This document shows positions 37,801 through 49,300 of a stretch of DNA of 64,000 bases, piece by piece. The translations under genes were made by a program, and so were the position numbers. The DNA is from Catenovulum sediminis (GTDB taxonomy: Bacteria > Pseudomonadota > Gammaproteobacteria > Enterobacterales > Alteromonadaceae). The stretch is from NCBI RefSeq assembly GCF_007289895.1, contig NZ_CP041660.1, positions 124,001 through 188,000 on the forward strand. The letters are read 5' to 3'. Below the pieces are notes generated by a model, which ran no database searches, had not been told where the DNA came from, and saw only the letters and a list, made by a program, of their open reading frames with translations. The first letter of the stretch is position 1; every line of letters begins with the position of its first letter.

Positions 37801-38579
37801 TACTGGCGTAATTCTGCCGGTCCTAATGCACAGTTCAAACCAATAGACATTGGCTGTAAGTGACTCAGTGAATTATAAAAAGCTTCCGTTGTTTGGCCTG
37901 ATAAAGTGCGCCCTGACGCGTCAGTAATCGTGCCCGAAATCATAATGGGCAATTTATAGCCTTTGTTTTCAAAAGCGCGGAGCACCGCGAAACCTGCAGC
38001 TTTGGCGTTAAGCGTGTCAAAAATGGTTTCAATTAAAATAAAATCTACGCCACCTTCCATTAGCGCTTCAGTTGATTCTATGTACGCTTCTACCAGCTGA
38101 TCAAAATTAATGTTTCTAAACCCTGGATCGTTTACATCGGGTGAAATAGATGCAGTTTTGCTGGTTGGGCCTAATACACCTGCAACAAATCTAGGTTTGT
38201 CAGGATTTTGTGCGGTAAATTCATCGGCAACTTTGCGTGCTAAAATAGCCGATTCAAAATTAATTTCACGCGCCAACGACTGCATATCATAATCAGCCAT
38301 TGAATGCGTTGTGGCATTAAAGGTGTTGGTTTCAATGATATCCGCACCCGCGCCAAGATAACCGCGATAAATCTCCGCTATCAACTCAGGTTTGGTCAAA
38401 GATAATAGGTCGTTATTGCCTTTAAGATCAGATGGCCAGTCTGCAAAACGTGCTCCACGGTAATCTTCTTCCGTTAGTTTTGCATTCTGGATCATGGTAC
38501 CCATACCACCATCAAGTACTAAAATGCGTTCTTTGAGTAAAGTTTGAATACGTTGACCGACTTCACTTTGCTTGATCAT
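34881..38579 (-). CDS. metH: Cobalamin-dependent methionine synthase
   Basis: A 1,232-residue four-module MetH. The homocysteine domain (about 1-330) has [13 protein letters not shown] and the zinc cysteines in IGLNCALG and [12 protein letters not shown]. The pterin domain (about 350-620) has [11 protein letters not shown]. The B12 domain (about 640-890) carries the cobalt-ligand motif [10 protein letters not shown]. The C-terminal AdoMet-reactivation domain has [15 protein letters not shown]. The ATG at 38577-38579 has AAGG upstream; the open frame above it comes from the terminator hairpin and is not coding. It lies downstream of metA in the same direction. Confidence 0.97.
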   Translation of the reverse strand: MIKQSEVGQRIQTLLKERILVLDGGMGTMIQNAKLTEEDYRGARFADWPSDLKGNNDLLSLTKPELIAEIYRGYLGAGADIIETNTFNATTHSMADYDMQSLAREINFESAILARKVADEFTAQNPDKPRFVAGVLGPTSKTASISPDVNDPGFRNINFDQLVEAYIESTEALMEGGVDFILIETIFDTLNAKAAGFAVLRAFENKGYKLPIMISGTITDASGRTLSGQTTEAFYNSLSHLQPMSIGLNCALGPAELRQYVEEMARVSDFAVSVHPNAGLPNAFGEYDLSPEEMAVHIAEWAESGFFNIVGGCCGTTPEHIGAIAKAVEGKKPREIKKRETACRLSGLEPLTIDKESLFVNVGERTNVTGSARFKRLIKEDKFDEALEVAKQQVENGAQIIDINMDEGMLDSQAAMVRFLNLIASEPDIARVPIMIDSSKWEILEAGLKCIQGKGIVNSISLKEGEENFIKQAQLVRDYGAAVIVMAFDEDGQADTRARKYEICKRSYDVLVNKVGFPPEDIIFDPNIFAVATGIDEHNNYAVDFIEACKDIKDNLPHAMISGGVSNVSFSFRGNDPVREAIHAVFLYYAIKNGLTMGIVNAGQLAIYDDIPTELKDAVEDVVLNRNDNATENLLDLAEKYRGSGEKAQDTTAQEWRGWDVKKRLEYSLVKGITDFIEDDTEEARQQAEKPLHVIEGPLMDGMNVVGDLFGEGKMFLPQVVKSARVMKRAVAYLEPYIEAEKAEGQTNGKILLATVKGDVHDIGKNIVGVVLQCNNYEIVDLGVMVAADKILQTAIDEKCDIIGLSGLITPSLDEMVHVAKEMQRRDFKLPLLIGGATTSKAHTAVKIEQQYDNPVVYVPNASRSVSVASALLSDELRPAFMKRIDAEYVRVREQHANRGPRTTLVSLEDARKNAFPLSFENYTPVKPKKLGITELQDVDISEVRKYIDWTPFFLTWQLSGKYPTILKHEVVGEEARKLFKDANDLLDVIENEKTITAKGVFGLFPAAREDDDLLVYQDEERKEVLTRLHHLRQQSQKKDGNYNRCLSDYVAAKDSGVEDYIGAFAVTAGFGADEWADSFIAKHDDYNSIMVKAVADRLAEAFAEYLHERIRKDYWGYAPDEALENDDLIREKYQGIRPAPGYAACPEHTEKKRMWALLDVEKRIGIKLTESCAMWPGASVSGWYFAHPDTKYFAVGKIKKDQAESYAQRTGMTVTEAERWLAPNLDYDPDA

Positions 38580-38605
38580 TGAAAAACCTTCTTTGCGTAA
38601 AAAGA

Positions 38606-38644
38606 CAAATAGCGCCACTGAAAACATTTCAGTGGCGCTATTTG
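38606..38644 (-). terminator. 18-bp-stem terminator between metA and metH
   Basis: CAAATAGCGCCACTGAAA pairs with TTTCAGTGGCGCTATTTG around a three-base loop. On the minus strand it is followed by TCTTTTT. It lies 6 bp after the metA stop and 27 bp before the metH start. It should end metA transcripts or limit readthrough into metH. Confidence 0.8.
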
Positions 38645-38649
38645 ATTAA

Positions 38650-39573
38650 TTATTTTGACAGTTGTGACAAATCAAATGGCGTTGCTTGATATACGTAATG
38701 ATTTAACCAATTACAAAACAACAAGTTACCATGACTGCGCCACACATTGGGCGGCTCTTTGTCTGGATTATTTGCCGGAAAATAGTTTTCTGGCAGTGCG
38801 GGTTCAAGTCCGTTTTTAACGTCTCGCCAATATTCATCACTTAAAGTGGTTGCATTATACTCTGCATGGCCGGTAATAAACACACTTCTTCTGTCTTTAC
38901 TGGCAATTAAAAATGCACCACCTTCTTCACAGGTTGCCAATACATTGAGTTCTGGATGGGCAACTAGCTTTTCCAGCGGTACTTCAGCATAGCGTGAATG
39001 AGGCATGCTGAAATAATCATCAAAGCCTTGTGTCAATGGCTCCAATGCCTCTAATGTTTTATGCGTAAATACACCTGATATTTTATGCTCACGAATACGC
39101 CGCTTCAATCCGTAATGATGATACAAAGCCGCATGCGCTGCCCAACACAAATAAATGGTCGATTGCACATGTTTGCGCGCCCAATCCATTATTTCTGTCA
39201 TTTTGTCCCAGTATTTGACGTCGGTATACTCAATCAAGCCCAATGGTGCACCCGTTATAATCAAGCCATCGTAGTTTTTTTGACCTTTAATATCGTCAAA
39301 TAAATGGTAAAACGCCGACATATGCGACTCAGGTGTATTTTTAGAAACATGCATATCAATGCGCAATAAGTCTATATTTACCTGCAATGGGGTATTAGCA
39401 AGCAAACGCATTAACTGCACTTCTGTTTCAATTTTATTTGGCATCAGGTTCAGAATAGCCACTTCTAGCGGTCTGATGTCTTGGCTTGACGCGCGACTGT
39501 CAGACATCACGAAGATGTTTTCCTCGGTCAAAACTTTGATCGCAGGCAAGAGATCGGGAATTTTGATAGGCAT
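38650..39573 (-). CDS. metA: Homoserine O-acyltransferase MetA
   Basis: A 307-residue MetA, first committed step of methionine synthesis. It has MPIKIPDLLPA at the start, DGLIITGAPLGLIEYTDVKYW, the nucleophilic Cys in LCWAAHAALYHHYG, and the His/Glu pair in ITGHAEYNATTL. Homologues in this class use succinyl-CoA, but acetyl-CoA specificity cannot be excluded by eye. A ribosome site AGGAG lies seven bases before the ATG and is part of a hairpin. A tandem MetJ operator is upstream. Confidence 0.95.
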   Translation of the reverse strand: MPIKIPDLLPAIKVLTEENIFVMSDSRASSQDIRPLEVAILNLMPNKIETEVQLMRLLANTPLQVNIDLLRIDMHVSKNTPESHMSAFYHLFDDIKGQKNYDGLIITGAPLGLIEYTDVKYWDKMTEIMDWARKHVQSTIYLCWAAHAALYHHYGLKRRIREHKISGVFTHKTLEALEPLTQGFDDYFSMPHSRYAEVPLEKLVAHPELNVLATCEEGGAFLIASKDRRSVFITGHAEYNATTLSDEYWRDVKNGLEPALPENYFPANNPDKEPPNVWRSHGNLLFCNWLNHYVYQATPFDLSQLSK

Positions 39574-39580
39574 AACATAA

Positions 39581-39603
39581 GCTCCTGAACAACTGAAAGG
39601 AGC
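39581..39603 (-). promoter_or_regulatory. Hairpin that would mask the metA ribosome site
   Basis: On the minus strand GCTCCT pairs with AGGAGC around an 11-base loop. The second arm is the AGGAG ribosome site of metA, so folding would hide it. The six-base stem is modest in strength. Confidence 0.5.
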
Positions 39604-39639
39604 AAATTGTTGCTGGAAATAGGCAAATTGTCAAATTAT

Positions 39640-39663
39640 TTACGTCTAGACGTCTAAACGGCC
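39640..39663. promoter_or_regulatory. Tandem MetJ operator upstream of metA
   Basis: Three adjacent 8-bp met boxes: TTACGTCT, AGACGTCT, AAACGGCC. The middle one matches the MetJ consensus AGACGTCT in all eight positions, the others in six and five. Tandem boxes are the hallmark of MetJ binding with S-adenosylmethionine. metJ itself is outside the window. Confidence 0.8.
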
Positions 39664-39693
39664 AAAGTTAAGAGTCCCGCTAATGAATACGTT

Positions 39694-40593
39694 TTATACT
39701 GAGTTTTGCCTAAACCATTTGGTAATCACGGCTTTAAATCCTTTTTTTACGGGCTCGGCCTGATGCAGGCTATTGATGTTGCCTGTTAAGTCTGGGTTTA
39801 AACTATTCCAAATAACCGCCATACCTTGTTGCGGTTTAAAACCAATGCCTACATTTAAAAAATTGGTTTCACCACCCGCCTCAACATCATTTAGATAAAT
39901 CATCACAGTGTAAGTGCGCTGCCCCATTTTGCCGCCATGCTTTTGCAATTCATACGCTTCAAAGTAATCAGTATGCGCTTTAAATTGCTGCCCCACCTCG
40001 TAATACTGACCTTGAATAACTTCAGCGTACGTCGCAGGAATCGCCAATAAATCACAAATACGTTTATCAATACGTGCAATTAATTGATTATTAATAATGC
40101 CTAAATCACAAGTTCTACTGGTTCTAAAATTGGAATCTGAGGTTTGAGAGGCCAGCTCTGACGGTCTGAGTTTACTGCTTAGTAAATCAATCACAGCTTG
40201 GCATTCTTGTGCAGATAAAAAATGATTAAGCGTGTAAAGCTCTAGTGCATCGGACTCTAGTTTTTGCGCTTTAGATTGAGCCAGATGCTGCTGAACCCGA
40301 ATCAAGCGTTGTTGTACTTGTTTTTGCTGTTCGTTTTGTTGCTGTGCGTTTTGTTGTCTCATTAGCGGGTCGGATTGACTGACCGCAAAACTGGGATGAA
40401 AGGTGAATGGGTCAGAGGCGACATTCAGGCTTGCAGTTTGCTTGGCTTGTGTCACAACAGAAAATTGTTGTTCAATCAGATTAATATCAAAACCATGTTC
40501 TAATAAAATGGTCGTCAGCTCATTTTTATTACAACCTCGTTCGATATTGGTTTTTAACCATTGCTGCCATGATGCATCAAAAACTTTAGCCAT
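39694..40593 (-). CDS. 2OG-Fe(II) oxygenase, prolyl 4-hydroxylase-like
   Basis: About 299 residues. The C-terminal half is a P4Hc domain: iron ligands HxD in QQFKAHTDYFEAYE and a distal His in INSLHQAEPVKKGFKAVITKWFR, with the 2-oxoglutarate-binding Lys after it. QRTYTVMIYLNDVEAGGETNF lies between. The N-terminal part is helical, with a Gln-rich coiled segment (about 80-100). The target residue or small molecule is unknown. The ATG at 40593 is nine bases after AGG; ATG 40602 is the alternative. It follows the methyltransferase gene on the same strand with a 30-bp gap. Confidence 0.85.
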   Translation of the reverse strand: MAKVFDASWQQWLKTNIERGCNKNELTTILLEHGFDINLIEQQFSVVTQAKQTASLNVASDPFTFHPSFAVSQSDPLMRQQNAQQQNEQQKQVQQRLIRVQQHLAQSKAQKLESDALELYTLNHFLSAQECQAVIDLLSSKLRPSELASQTSDSNFRTSRTCDLGIINNQLIARIDKRICDLLAIPATYAEVIQGQYYEVGQQFKAHTDYFEAYELQKHGGKMGQRTYTVMIYLNDVEAGGETNFLNVGIGFKPQQGMAVIWNSLNPDLTGNINSLHQAEPVKKGFKAVITKWFRQNSV

Positions 40594-40634
40594 TGCTGTC
40601 ATCCTATTATTTTTATGTTAGTTATATTTAGATT

Positions 40635-41789
40635 TTATCCGTCACTGCGCTTTGCAATTATCATTAAATTTCTAGGTGTGGTGTGATAATCACAGAAGGC
40701 TTTAAGTTTTACTTGGTAACCCAAGTCCTGCAAATAAATGGCTTTATCCAACACCAGCCAATACTCAAGTGCCCGCTGAAAAACATGCCTTACACTTTCC
40801 AATTTTTGCGTAAATAAAGCTTTTTCCTGGCCAATTTCAAGATAATACTCATCATCAATAAAATCAGGCTGTTGCAAATTTTGATGATTGAGTCCCCATT
40901 TTGCAAATGCATTAAATTCACCACTAAACCAACTTTTATTAACTGACGGCAAAGACGCATATGCTGTTTGCCCACTGATATCAGCGCGTAGCGCCTGGTA
41001 AGCCAAACGCCAAAGCACTTCTTTTCGTCTTAATTCAGTTATGCGTTTACCACCGGTTACCTGAGCCTGTACCGCTAGCTTTAAAATATTACGTTTAATG
41101 TTTAACGAACTTGCTTGTCCTGCTTGTGAAAGCGCCGCATAACTGTCTTCAGCAATTAAGTGATAACAACAGGGTGCAAGATGCAATTGTTTAGAAGATA
41201 CCTTTTGCATGTGTTTTAATAAAGTCACGTGCAAATCACCACAGGCATGTAATGCGACAATATGTTGATCTACCTCGATAAAATTTAACGGATCTTGTAA
41301 TACATTGGTGTGTATAAATTTTTGAGGTATCTGATATTTGTGTGCCAACTCTGCACCTTGCTGGCATAAATGAGATTGCCACTCGGCACTGACAACTTTA
41401 CATTGGTGCTGAAAACTTAATAAACGCCCTAAGTGACCTTTGCCCGCACACCACTCCAAAACCGGGTAGATGGGTTTAATGTGACTACACAACTGTTTGA
41501 TCTGCTCTATTTTACGACCATGAATACCATTTGTGAGCCAAAAAGGAACTTCTTTTTGCCAATTTTCGTTAACAACGCCTGTTTGTTTTTCGCTGTTATT
41601 TAACCAGTTATGTACTTTAGGAAATATATTCTCCGCAATTTTAGAAGTTGAGTTGGTTTGCGATAATAAAGCATCCAATTGTGCGTTATTCCAAGGCACA
41701 GTAGTTTGTTCAAAAGGTACAAAATTCCAGTACGACTGATATTCAACCAATAAATCATCAAGCCGCTTAAAAGATTGTGTTAAGTTCAT
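40635..41789 (-). CDS. SAM-dependent methyltransferase (Methyltransf_32-like)
   Basis: A 384-residue protein. The SAM-binding motif I is PVLEWCAGKGHLGRLLSFQ, followed by VVSAEW, VDQHIVALHACGDLHVTLL and LAPCCYHLI. This set is typical of the Methyltransf_32 group (METTL25-like). The substrate, RNA, protein or small molecule, is unknown. Its start overlaps the stop of the upstream periplasmic-protein gene by four bases, and the oxygenase gene follows 30 bp later, so the three probably form one unit. Confidence 0.8.
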   Translation of the reverse strand: MNLTQSFKRLDDLLVEYQSYWNFVPFEQTTVPWNNAQLDALLSQTNSTSKIAENIFPKVHNWLNNSEKQTGVVNENWQKEVPFWLTNGIHGRKIEQIKQLCSHIKPIYPVLEWCAGKGHLGRLLSFQHQCKVVSAEWQSHLCQQGAELAHKYQIPQKFIHTNVLQDPLNFIEVDQHIVALHACGDLHVTLLKHMQKVSSKQLHLAPCCYHLIAEDSYAALSQAGQASSLNIKRNILKLAVQAQVTGGKRITELRRKEVLWRLAYQALRADISGQTAYASLPSVNKSWFSGEFNAFAKWGLNHQNLQQPDFIDDEYYLEIGQEKALFTQKLESVRHVFQRALEYWLVLDKAIYLQDLGYQVKLKAFCDYHTTPRNLMIIAKRSDG

Positions 41790-42976
41790 TGTCGCGAGCC
41801 TGCTTCTTTTAGCAGCAAAATACTGGCTTGCACAAAATCCGGTAAATGTTTATTTGCCGCATGATAATCAGCCCAGCCATGATAGCTGCCCACGAGCAAG
41901 TCTAGCTGAAAATAGTTATCGTCAAATGCGCCGCCTTCATCTGCTAAAATCACCAGTCGATTGACGGTTTTTAGTCTGGATTTATCATGAATTCCTGCCG
42001 GTTTGTTGTTTTTCTGTTTTTTTGGATAACTCAGCATAATCAACTTACCCAACCCCAATCCAGCGACGTTGCCAGCAACACTAACTTGCGGCACAATTTG
42101 CACTTTTGTTTCAGGCTCTAACCCGTATCCCATCACACCCGGAACTTCTTTAAAATACCAATAACGCGCTTGTTCATCTTTATTAAGTGCATAATCATAA
42201 GCAATTCCGTTGTTGCGATGCACGTTGAAATAGCGGGTTTGGTTAGCCGTTTGTACCACGGCCGTCCCCTGTAAAAGGGTGTCGTGCAGTCCTTTTTCTG
42301 TAAGATACAAAATAGGCTTTGCTAATGGCTTATTATTCGATGCCGCATCCAAAGCACCATTCATAACTGCTTGTCGGGTGTAGGTAAATCGCGTCAGCGT
42401 GTCTTTTTGCTGCTCAGCCTGCTCCATGGATAAATGCTGCTCATCAAATGGCAACTCATACAATGCATGTAGATAGGGCGATTTTTTAGTAAAACGGGCA
42501 TCGACCAACTTTGTATAGTATTTAGTCAGCAATATTTTATCTTCGGGAATACGGCTCAATAGATTTTTTTTAGCCTCATTTTGAGTTTGCGCTATCACGT
42601 TTTGCGCTTTGGCTAAATTGGGTATCCAAGGTATTATTTCAAAATTTTGCTGAATAAATTGCGCATCATGCAGACGACTTAAACGCCCTGCGCGAACATC
42701 CTGCCGATATGTTTGGCAAATAAATTTAAGCGTTTTTTTAACACGCTCTAGCGAAAACACATGGCCGTTCAGCTGTCCTCCGTGGATGGCTTTTTTGTCG
42801 TAGATTGCGCCCTTGTTTAAATACGCGAGGGTGTTATCAGCAACTAAACACAACTCCGACCCTTTAAAGTCATCCATTTGGGCATCGGCATCTAAGCTCA
42901 GTGCACTTAAACAACACATTGAAAATAGAATCAAGAAGGGCCGTTTAGTAAACCACATATTAGTGAACTGTAACAA
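41786..42976 (-). CDS. Exported protein with a possible 3D/MltA-type barrel
   Basis: A 396-residue protein of unknown function. It has an N-terminal signal peptide (FLILFSMCCLSALSLDADAQ). The C-terminal part reads GLGLGKLIMLSYP ... NRLVILADEGGAFDDNYFQLDLLVGSY, which resembles the double-psi 3D barrel of lytic transglycosylase MltA (Asp near GGA), but the resemblance is by eye. TTG at 42974-42976 has a GGAG ribosome site six bases upstream; ATG at 42958 is the alternative. It heads an apparent three-gene unit with the methyltransferase and oxygenase. Confidence 0.6.
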   Translation of the reverse strand: MLQFTNMWFTKRPFLILFSMCCLSALSLDADAQMDDFKGSELCLVADNTLAYLNKGAIYDKKAIHGGQLNGHVFSLERVKKTLKFICQTYRQDVRAGRLSRLHDAQFIQQNFEIIPWIPNLAKAQNVIAQTQNEAKKNLLSRIPEDKILLTKYYTKLVDARFTKKSPYLHALYELPFDEQHLSMEQAEQQKDTLTRFTYTRQAVMNGALDAASNNKPLAKPILYLTEKGLHDTLLQGTAVVQTANQTRYFNVHRNNGIAYDYALNKDEQARYWYFKEVPGVMGYGLEPETKVQIVPQVSVAGNVAGLGLGKLIMLSYPKKQKNNKPAGIHDKSRLKTVNRLVILADEGGAFDDNYFQLDLLVGSYHGWADYHAANKHLPDFVQASILLLKEAGSRQ

Positions 42977-43300
42977 AGTAGACTCCAGGCGACAGAAAGT
43001 GCACGCAATTATCTACCATGTTAGCGTCAATACCAAATGTTCACGAAGATAATCGCAATTAAGCCGGCATTATGTATATACCCCAAACTTAAACAAAATT
43101 TACAGAACAAAAGCAAAACAGCAATTTGTATAAATAAAGTCACATAATTGGTAGTTGTTACTTTAGATTATGTCAATTGAACGCTAAACTTTAAATAATT
43201 TAATGAGATGCCAGTTTAATTTAATATCGGTGCAATACTTTGCGCTCGATAAACAGTGTTAAATACAACTGCGTTTAGGATACTTCCACTGGGAGAAAAC
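42977..43300. other. Divergent intergenic region before the giant lipoprotein gene
   Basis: About 320 AT-rich bases between two divergent genes, expected to hold both promoters. No supportable gene, operator, riboswitch or strong promoter was recognised. A GTG at 43256 extends the giant gene's frame upstream, but a much better ribosome site precedes the ATG at 43301. Confidence 0.5.
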
Positions 43301-46300
43301 ATGTACCATCCACGCATACCTCATTTTGTTAGAATGTTGTCTTTAGTCATTGCAACAAGTTTAGTTGCTTGTGGTGATAACGACTCTGCTAAGACAAATG
43401 AGCCACCTGTATCTAAGGTTCCAGATTCTGAAAATCAAATCGTTTTGTCGAGTGCGCCATTTAGCGATATTAAATTACCGACTCTTTTTTCTAATGGCTT
43501 ACCTGTTTCACATACTAAGGTTTCACATATCAAGCCAACTGAAAACCTCGCCCAACGTGGTTTAAGTAGCAGTAACTTAGAAACATTAACGGGTGACTTC
43601 GAGAGTATTAATACTTCTCCATGGGACGCTGAGCTTAAACATCTGAATAGCCCTATAAGCGGAAACTTTTTTACCCGTTTAACCATCAACAGTAATCAAC
43701 AAAACAGGCCGCAAAAGCTGTTTTTAAGTTTTGCAAATTCAGACAAAGTGGTACAGCTCTGCAATCAATGTACCGCGGCAGATATGGATATCACGATCAC
43801 AGGTATCAACCCGCTAAATTTCGATTTATCCAGCGGTAGCTTGACGTTACAAGTTTGGGGACAAAACGCAGCCGATATTACAGCGAATACCATTCGTCTG
43901 GTGAGTAGCCAAACCTTTAACTGGCAAAATATTGAGATTACGGGTATTTCAACCAGTCGAACTGAAGAAAGCATCAACCTAAACTGGTTGGCTCTAGGTG
44001 GCAATTTTGATCGCTATAACCTGTACTGGCGAGTAGACGATGGTGAACAACAGCAAAAACTGGCCTTAAAGAGCACCAGCTATAGTATCCCAGCACAAGG
44101 CGGCAGTTTCCAAATTGAAATTCGAGGCGTCAACGCAGACGGGGAAAGTGCGCGCTCACAAACCATTTTGTTAAATAACCAAGCCCCTGTATTTGCCGCA
44201 ACACTCTTTACAACAGCAGAAGACACCCCATTAACTGGCAATATCTCCAGTTTTTTCTCCGACCCTGACGGACACACAGTCAATGCGGTTGTCATGTCAA
44301 CCGGCACTATGGCTAATGGAAGCTTTAGCTTAGCCGAAAATGGTGATTTCACTTATACGCCAGCGACCAATTTTTTTGGCGCAGACTCGGTTTCAATCGA
44401 AATAATAGATCAATTTGGTGCCACAAGCAGCGGACAAATCGACTTTAGCGTAACACCTGTAAACGATGCGCCCGTTGCACAAAACGACTCATTTAAATTA
44501 ACCGATAACGAAAGCGGTGTTTATGTTATCAATTATACTGATTTATTGGCCAATGATGCAGATGCAGACAACGACAACTTAAGCATCTTAATAGAGCAGT
44601 TTTCAACACCTGTACATGCAACCCTGAATGCTGATAATGATCAACTGAGTTTAACAACCGAGGCTGGATTCATTGGACAGGTTACTTTCAGCTATCAGGT
44701 GGCTGATACGCAAGGGTTGCAATCACAAGCTGAAGTTACAGTAGAAATCGGTGATGTCGGTGAAGCGTTACAAGCAGTCAACGACATTTTGTCAGTGGAT
44801 GAAGACACCTTACTGCAAAGTAATCTATTGCTTAATGACAATATTGCGTCAACGGTTCCTTATACACTCTCTATCGTAACGCCAGCCAATCATGGCAGTG
44901 TAATTCTCGATCAAGAAGGTAATTTAACCTACCAACCAAGTGCTAACTTTAACGGTACAGATTCTTTTACTTATCAACTACAGCAAAGTGATGGTGTCAG
45001 TAGTGCAACAGTCAGTATTGAGATAAATGCAGTAGATGATGCACCGCTGGTAATGGCCGACAGCTACTCTGTCAATAAAGGCCAACTATTGCAAATTGCT
45101 GCGCCGGGTGTATTGGCCAACGATATGGAGTTTGATGGCGATCCCACTACTTTGGCTGTAAAAACGATACCCGCTCAAGGCGCGTTAACACTTAATAATG
45201 ACGGCAGTTTTGACTATCAAGCCAATGACACCTTTGTCGGTATAGACACCTTTGTTTATACCTTATCGGATGGTGTAAATGAGCCAATTGAAGGCACTGT
45301 GACGATTCAAATTAACGAAGTCAATTTAGTGCCTAGCGTTATTAATGGTGATTTTGTTACCGACGAAGATATCAGTATTACATTGAACCTGAACAACCAG
45401 GCAACTGATCCCGAAAATGAAACTTTAGTTTATTCCATTCAAAATCAACCCATTAATGGCACTGCGAATATTAGTGGTGCGATCCTCACCTATCAACCCA
45501 ATGCAAACTATACTGGCACAGACTCTTTGACATTTGTTGCCAGTGACGGGGTGAATACATCCGCAGCCGCGACAATTGATTTAACCATAAATCCCGTTAA
45601 TGACTTACCAGAATTGACGCAAACCGAATTCGATGTTGCCGAAGATGCGAGTTATAATCTTGATTTACTCAGTATCTCATCAGATGCCGAACAAGATACG
45701 CTGACTTTTAGTATTGCTAAAAACCCTGATTTTGGCCAAGTGACCTTAACCGGCAGCCAGTTATCATATACGCCTTTAGAGAATTTTTCGGGTGTCGAAC
45801 GCATTGAAATTACCTTAGATGATGGCCAAGGTACACCTGTTACAATTGAAATCTCGTTACTCGTTGCAGTTGAAAATGATGCACCTGTGATAACAGCACA
45901 AACATTCAATACCAATGAAGATGCGGTACTGAATATCAATTTAAATGATTTCGTAACAGATGAAGATGGCGATACTTTAAGCTACAGTGTTTTTGCATTC
46001 CCATTAAACGGGCAATTTACCCTAACCAATAGCGATGCCATTTATACTCCTAATCCCGAATTTTCAGGCACCGACAAATTCCAAATCCAAGTAAGTGATG
46101 GTTTAGCAACAACCTCTGGTGAATTTATCATACAAGTAAACGCAGTAAATGATGCGCCAGAAGCGTTTGCAGGCAATGTAACGTTAAATGCCGGCCAATC
46201 CAGCATTGTTGATTTAAGCCAATACAGCACAGATATAGACAGTGAAACACTGACATATTCGGTTACAACAAATCCAACACAAGGCTCCTTTTTACTTGAA

Positions 46301-49300
46301 GGAAGTAGTCTGATTTACACGCCTAACCAAGGCTTTGAAGGGGTCGATAGTTTATCCTTTATCGCCAATGATGGCGAGCTTAACTCTGCCGCAGCGGTTA
46401 TTCAATTTGATGTCATGTCGAATGTAAATAATCAATTTACCCCGCAAGCTATTTCTTATCTGCCAATCGAGTTTAACGCCACAGATATAAAAGTGAACGG
46501 TGATGTATTGTATTTATCACACAGTACCGGTGTCAGCCTTTTCGACATAACAGACAAAAAAAATGTCAATCACATTACAACCTATACAACCAACTCGCCT
46601 GTTAAACAGATTGAGATTTTAGCAAATGTCCTCTATCTAGTTTTAGAAGGTGGCGTTTTAGTCTCACTCGACGTTAGCCAACCTCTGGCGATCACCGAAT
46701 TAAGTAATTTAAATCTTGGTGGCGAAATTAGCGATGTAACATTCGCCGGTCCCTATCTTTTGGTCACCAACGAACTTGGCGGAGCTGATTTTGTTTATAG
46801 CGAACAAGGCAAAGATTTAACGAAAGCCATTCGCTTCAACAGCGTTGATAAAATCAATACTGTCTCAACCAATGGTGATTTTTTAGCATTTTCGACAGAC
46901 AACAAAATTTTGGTTATTGATACTCAAAATGTAGTTTCACCTGATCTCTCCAACGCTGCTGAGTATCAAATTTCAAATGTAAAAAAACTCTATTTGAATA
47001 ACAATAATACTTTGTACGTCGCCTGCCAGTTATGCGGATTTAAAACCTTTAGTGTGGCATCGTCGGATAGTAGTGAACCACCGGTAATAGAGCTCATTAG
47101 CGACAGTAACCACTTTTTCCCAAGTACTTTTGCAACAACAGCAAACTTTGCGGTATTTAACGATAGTTTATTCACAAACGCGTTGCCAATTGTCGATATC
47201 AGTGACACTCAAAACCCGGTATTTAGCCAAATTATCGATCTAAGTATATTTAGTACGCAGCGCCCTATCGCACTGGATGTAGATGCACAATACGTTTACG
47301 CAACCGGCCAGAATACAATTTATATTGCGCAGTACCGACAAACGTCTGAACCAGCCAATAATGTCAGTGATAGAGTCAGCCTAGACTATTTTGCGTTTTT
47401 AAATCCGCAAGTTACCGAAAATGCGGTTTTTCAGGTAGAGGCAAATTATCAGTTTGCCAATGATAAAAACGAATACCCTATCCGCGTTGACTTTTATATT
47501 GATGAAGTGCTGCTTGGTAGCGATTCAAAATGGCCATTTCAATTAACGACAACCGCGCCAAGTACAGAGTTTACAATTGCGGCACACTATATTTTTGCCA
47601 ATCAAATGAGTGTTAACTTAACACAAACCATTGCTCCTCTCCCCGACTCTGACTCTGATGGTTTATCCGATTTAATTGAAACTGCACAATATAATTCCAA
47701 TATAAACTCAATTGACAGCGACGGTGATACGCTCAATGACAAGTTAGAAGCCATTATTTTTACCAACCTGAATTTAACCGACTCAGATAACGATTCAGTT
47801 GACGATGCCAATGAGTTTAACAATAACCAAGATCCAATAAACCCAGACAGAACTGCGCCACAAGTGGAATCGCAATCTCCGGCAGCGGATGCAAGCGATG
47901 TATGCGAATATGAAAACGTCGAAATTCACTTTAACGAACCACTTAACAATCGTTTATTTAACGCATCAAACATTATATTGACGCAAGGCGAGTCGGTTAT
48001 TCCGTCAACGGTAACGGCAAACGCCAATCATACCGCGATTATATTAAACCCAGCACAGAACCTGCAGTCTGAAACCACTTATTTCGTAACCGTGCAACCC
48101 GTTTATGATTTAGCGGGTAATGCAAGCCAGACATTTAATTTTTCGTTTTCAACGACAACTTGTACAGAATCTATTCGCCCATCAGTGGAATCATTTTCAC
48201 CTACTGCAAACAGTGACAATATTGCAACCAATACTCAAATTGCCGTTAAATTTAACGAAAAAATAGATCCTGCCAGCGTTAACTCTGATAATGTTTATTT
48301 ACTCGACTTAACAACATCAGAGCGCATTTCAGGTCAAATAATCTTAAATTCAAATAATGATGGTTTGTTATTTGCGCCTAATGAAGCGCTTAAAGCGGGT
48401 CGTAATCACAGATTATATACCACAGCTCTGATTACTGATTTATTTGGCAACTTTTTATTTCCCAACAGTGTAACATTTACAACCGGTTATCAATCGGACA
48501 CGACTGCGCCTGAAGTACTGACGTTCAGTGTACCGGATAATTATCAGTTGATCTCACCAAGTGCACCACTCGCCGTCAAATTCAGTGAAGCGATTAACCC
48601 TGAAAAAATTAGCGGCATAGAACTAACATTGGCAGGTGAAAACGTGCCTAGTACGCTAAGCTTTGATGACAATAAGCAACGCGTTATTATTCAACCGACA
48701 AACGTTTTACAAAGTGGGCAAACTTATCAAATAAGAGTATCGGATATAGCTGATTTAAGCGGCAATCTACTCACCAGCTCGCAGTCGTTAAGTTTCACGA
48801 CATCAGCTGAAGAGGTTTCGCAAGAAGCGAAATTAATCGCATGGAGTTTACATAGCAACGGACAGCAAAATTTACCATTAAATACAAAACTATCCGTACT
48901 ATTTGATCAAGCTATCGATGTGTCTTCAATTAATGAGAGCAGCGTATACCTATATGATTCAACAGGAACAAGAACGGTTAATAGCAGTGTCACCTGGTCT
49001 GCAGATCAAAAAGCACTGCATATAGAACCGCATGAAGCATTAAAACCGCAGCGAACATACCGCTTATACATCAGCTACACGGCCCCACTATATGCCATCA
49101 GTGGCATCGCAACGGATAGATTTTTAGTACGCAGCTTTACAACAACAACCACGACTGATCAAAGTGCACCGACCATTAGCGTACATACGTTACAAGAAGA
49201 GAATTTACTAGCAGTCAACAGCCAGTTAAGCGTTCAATTTGATGAGTCAGTTAATCCTTTTTGCGAAGGTGCAAGTCTCAACTTGATAGATGATAACGAG

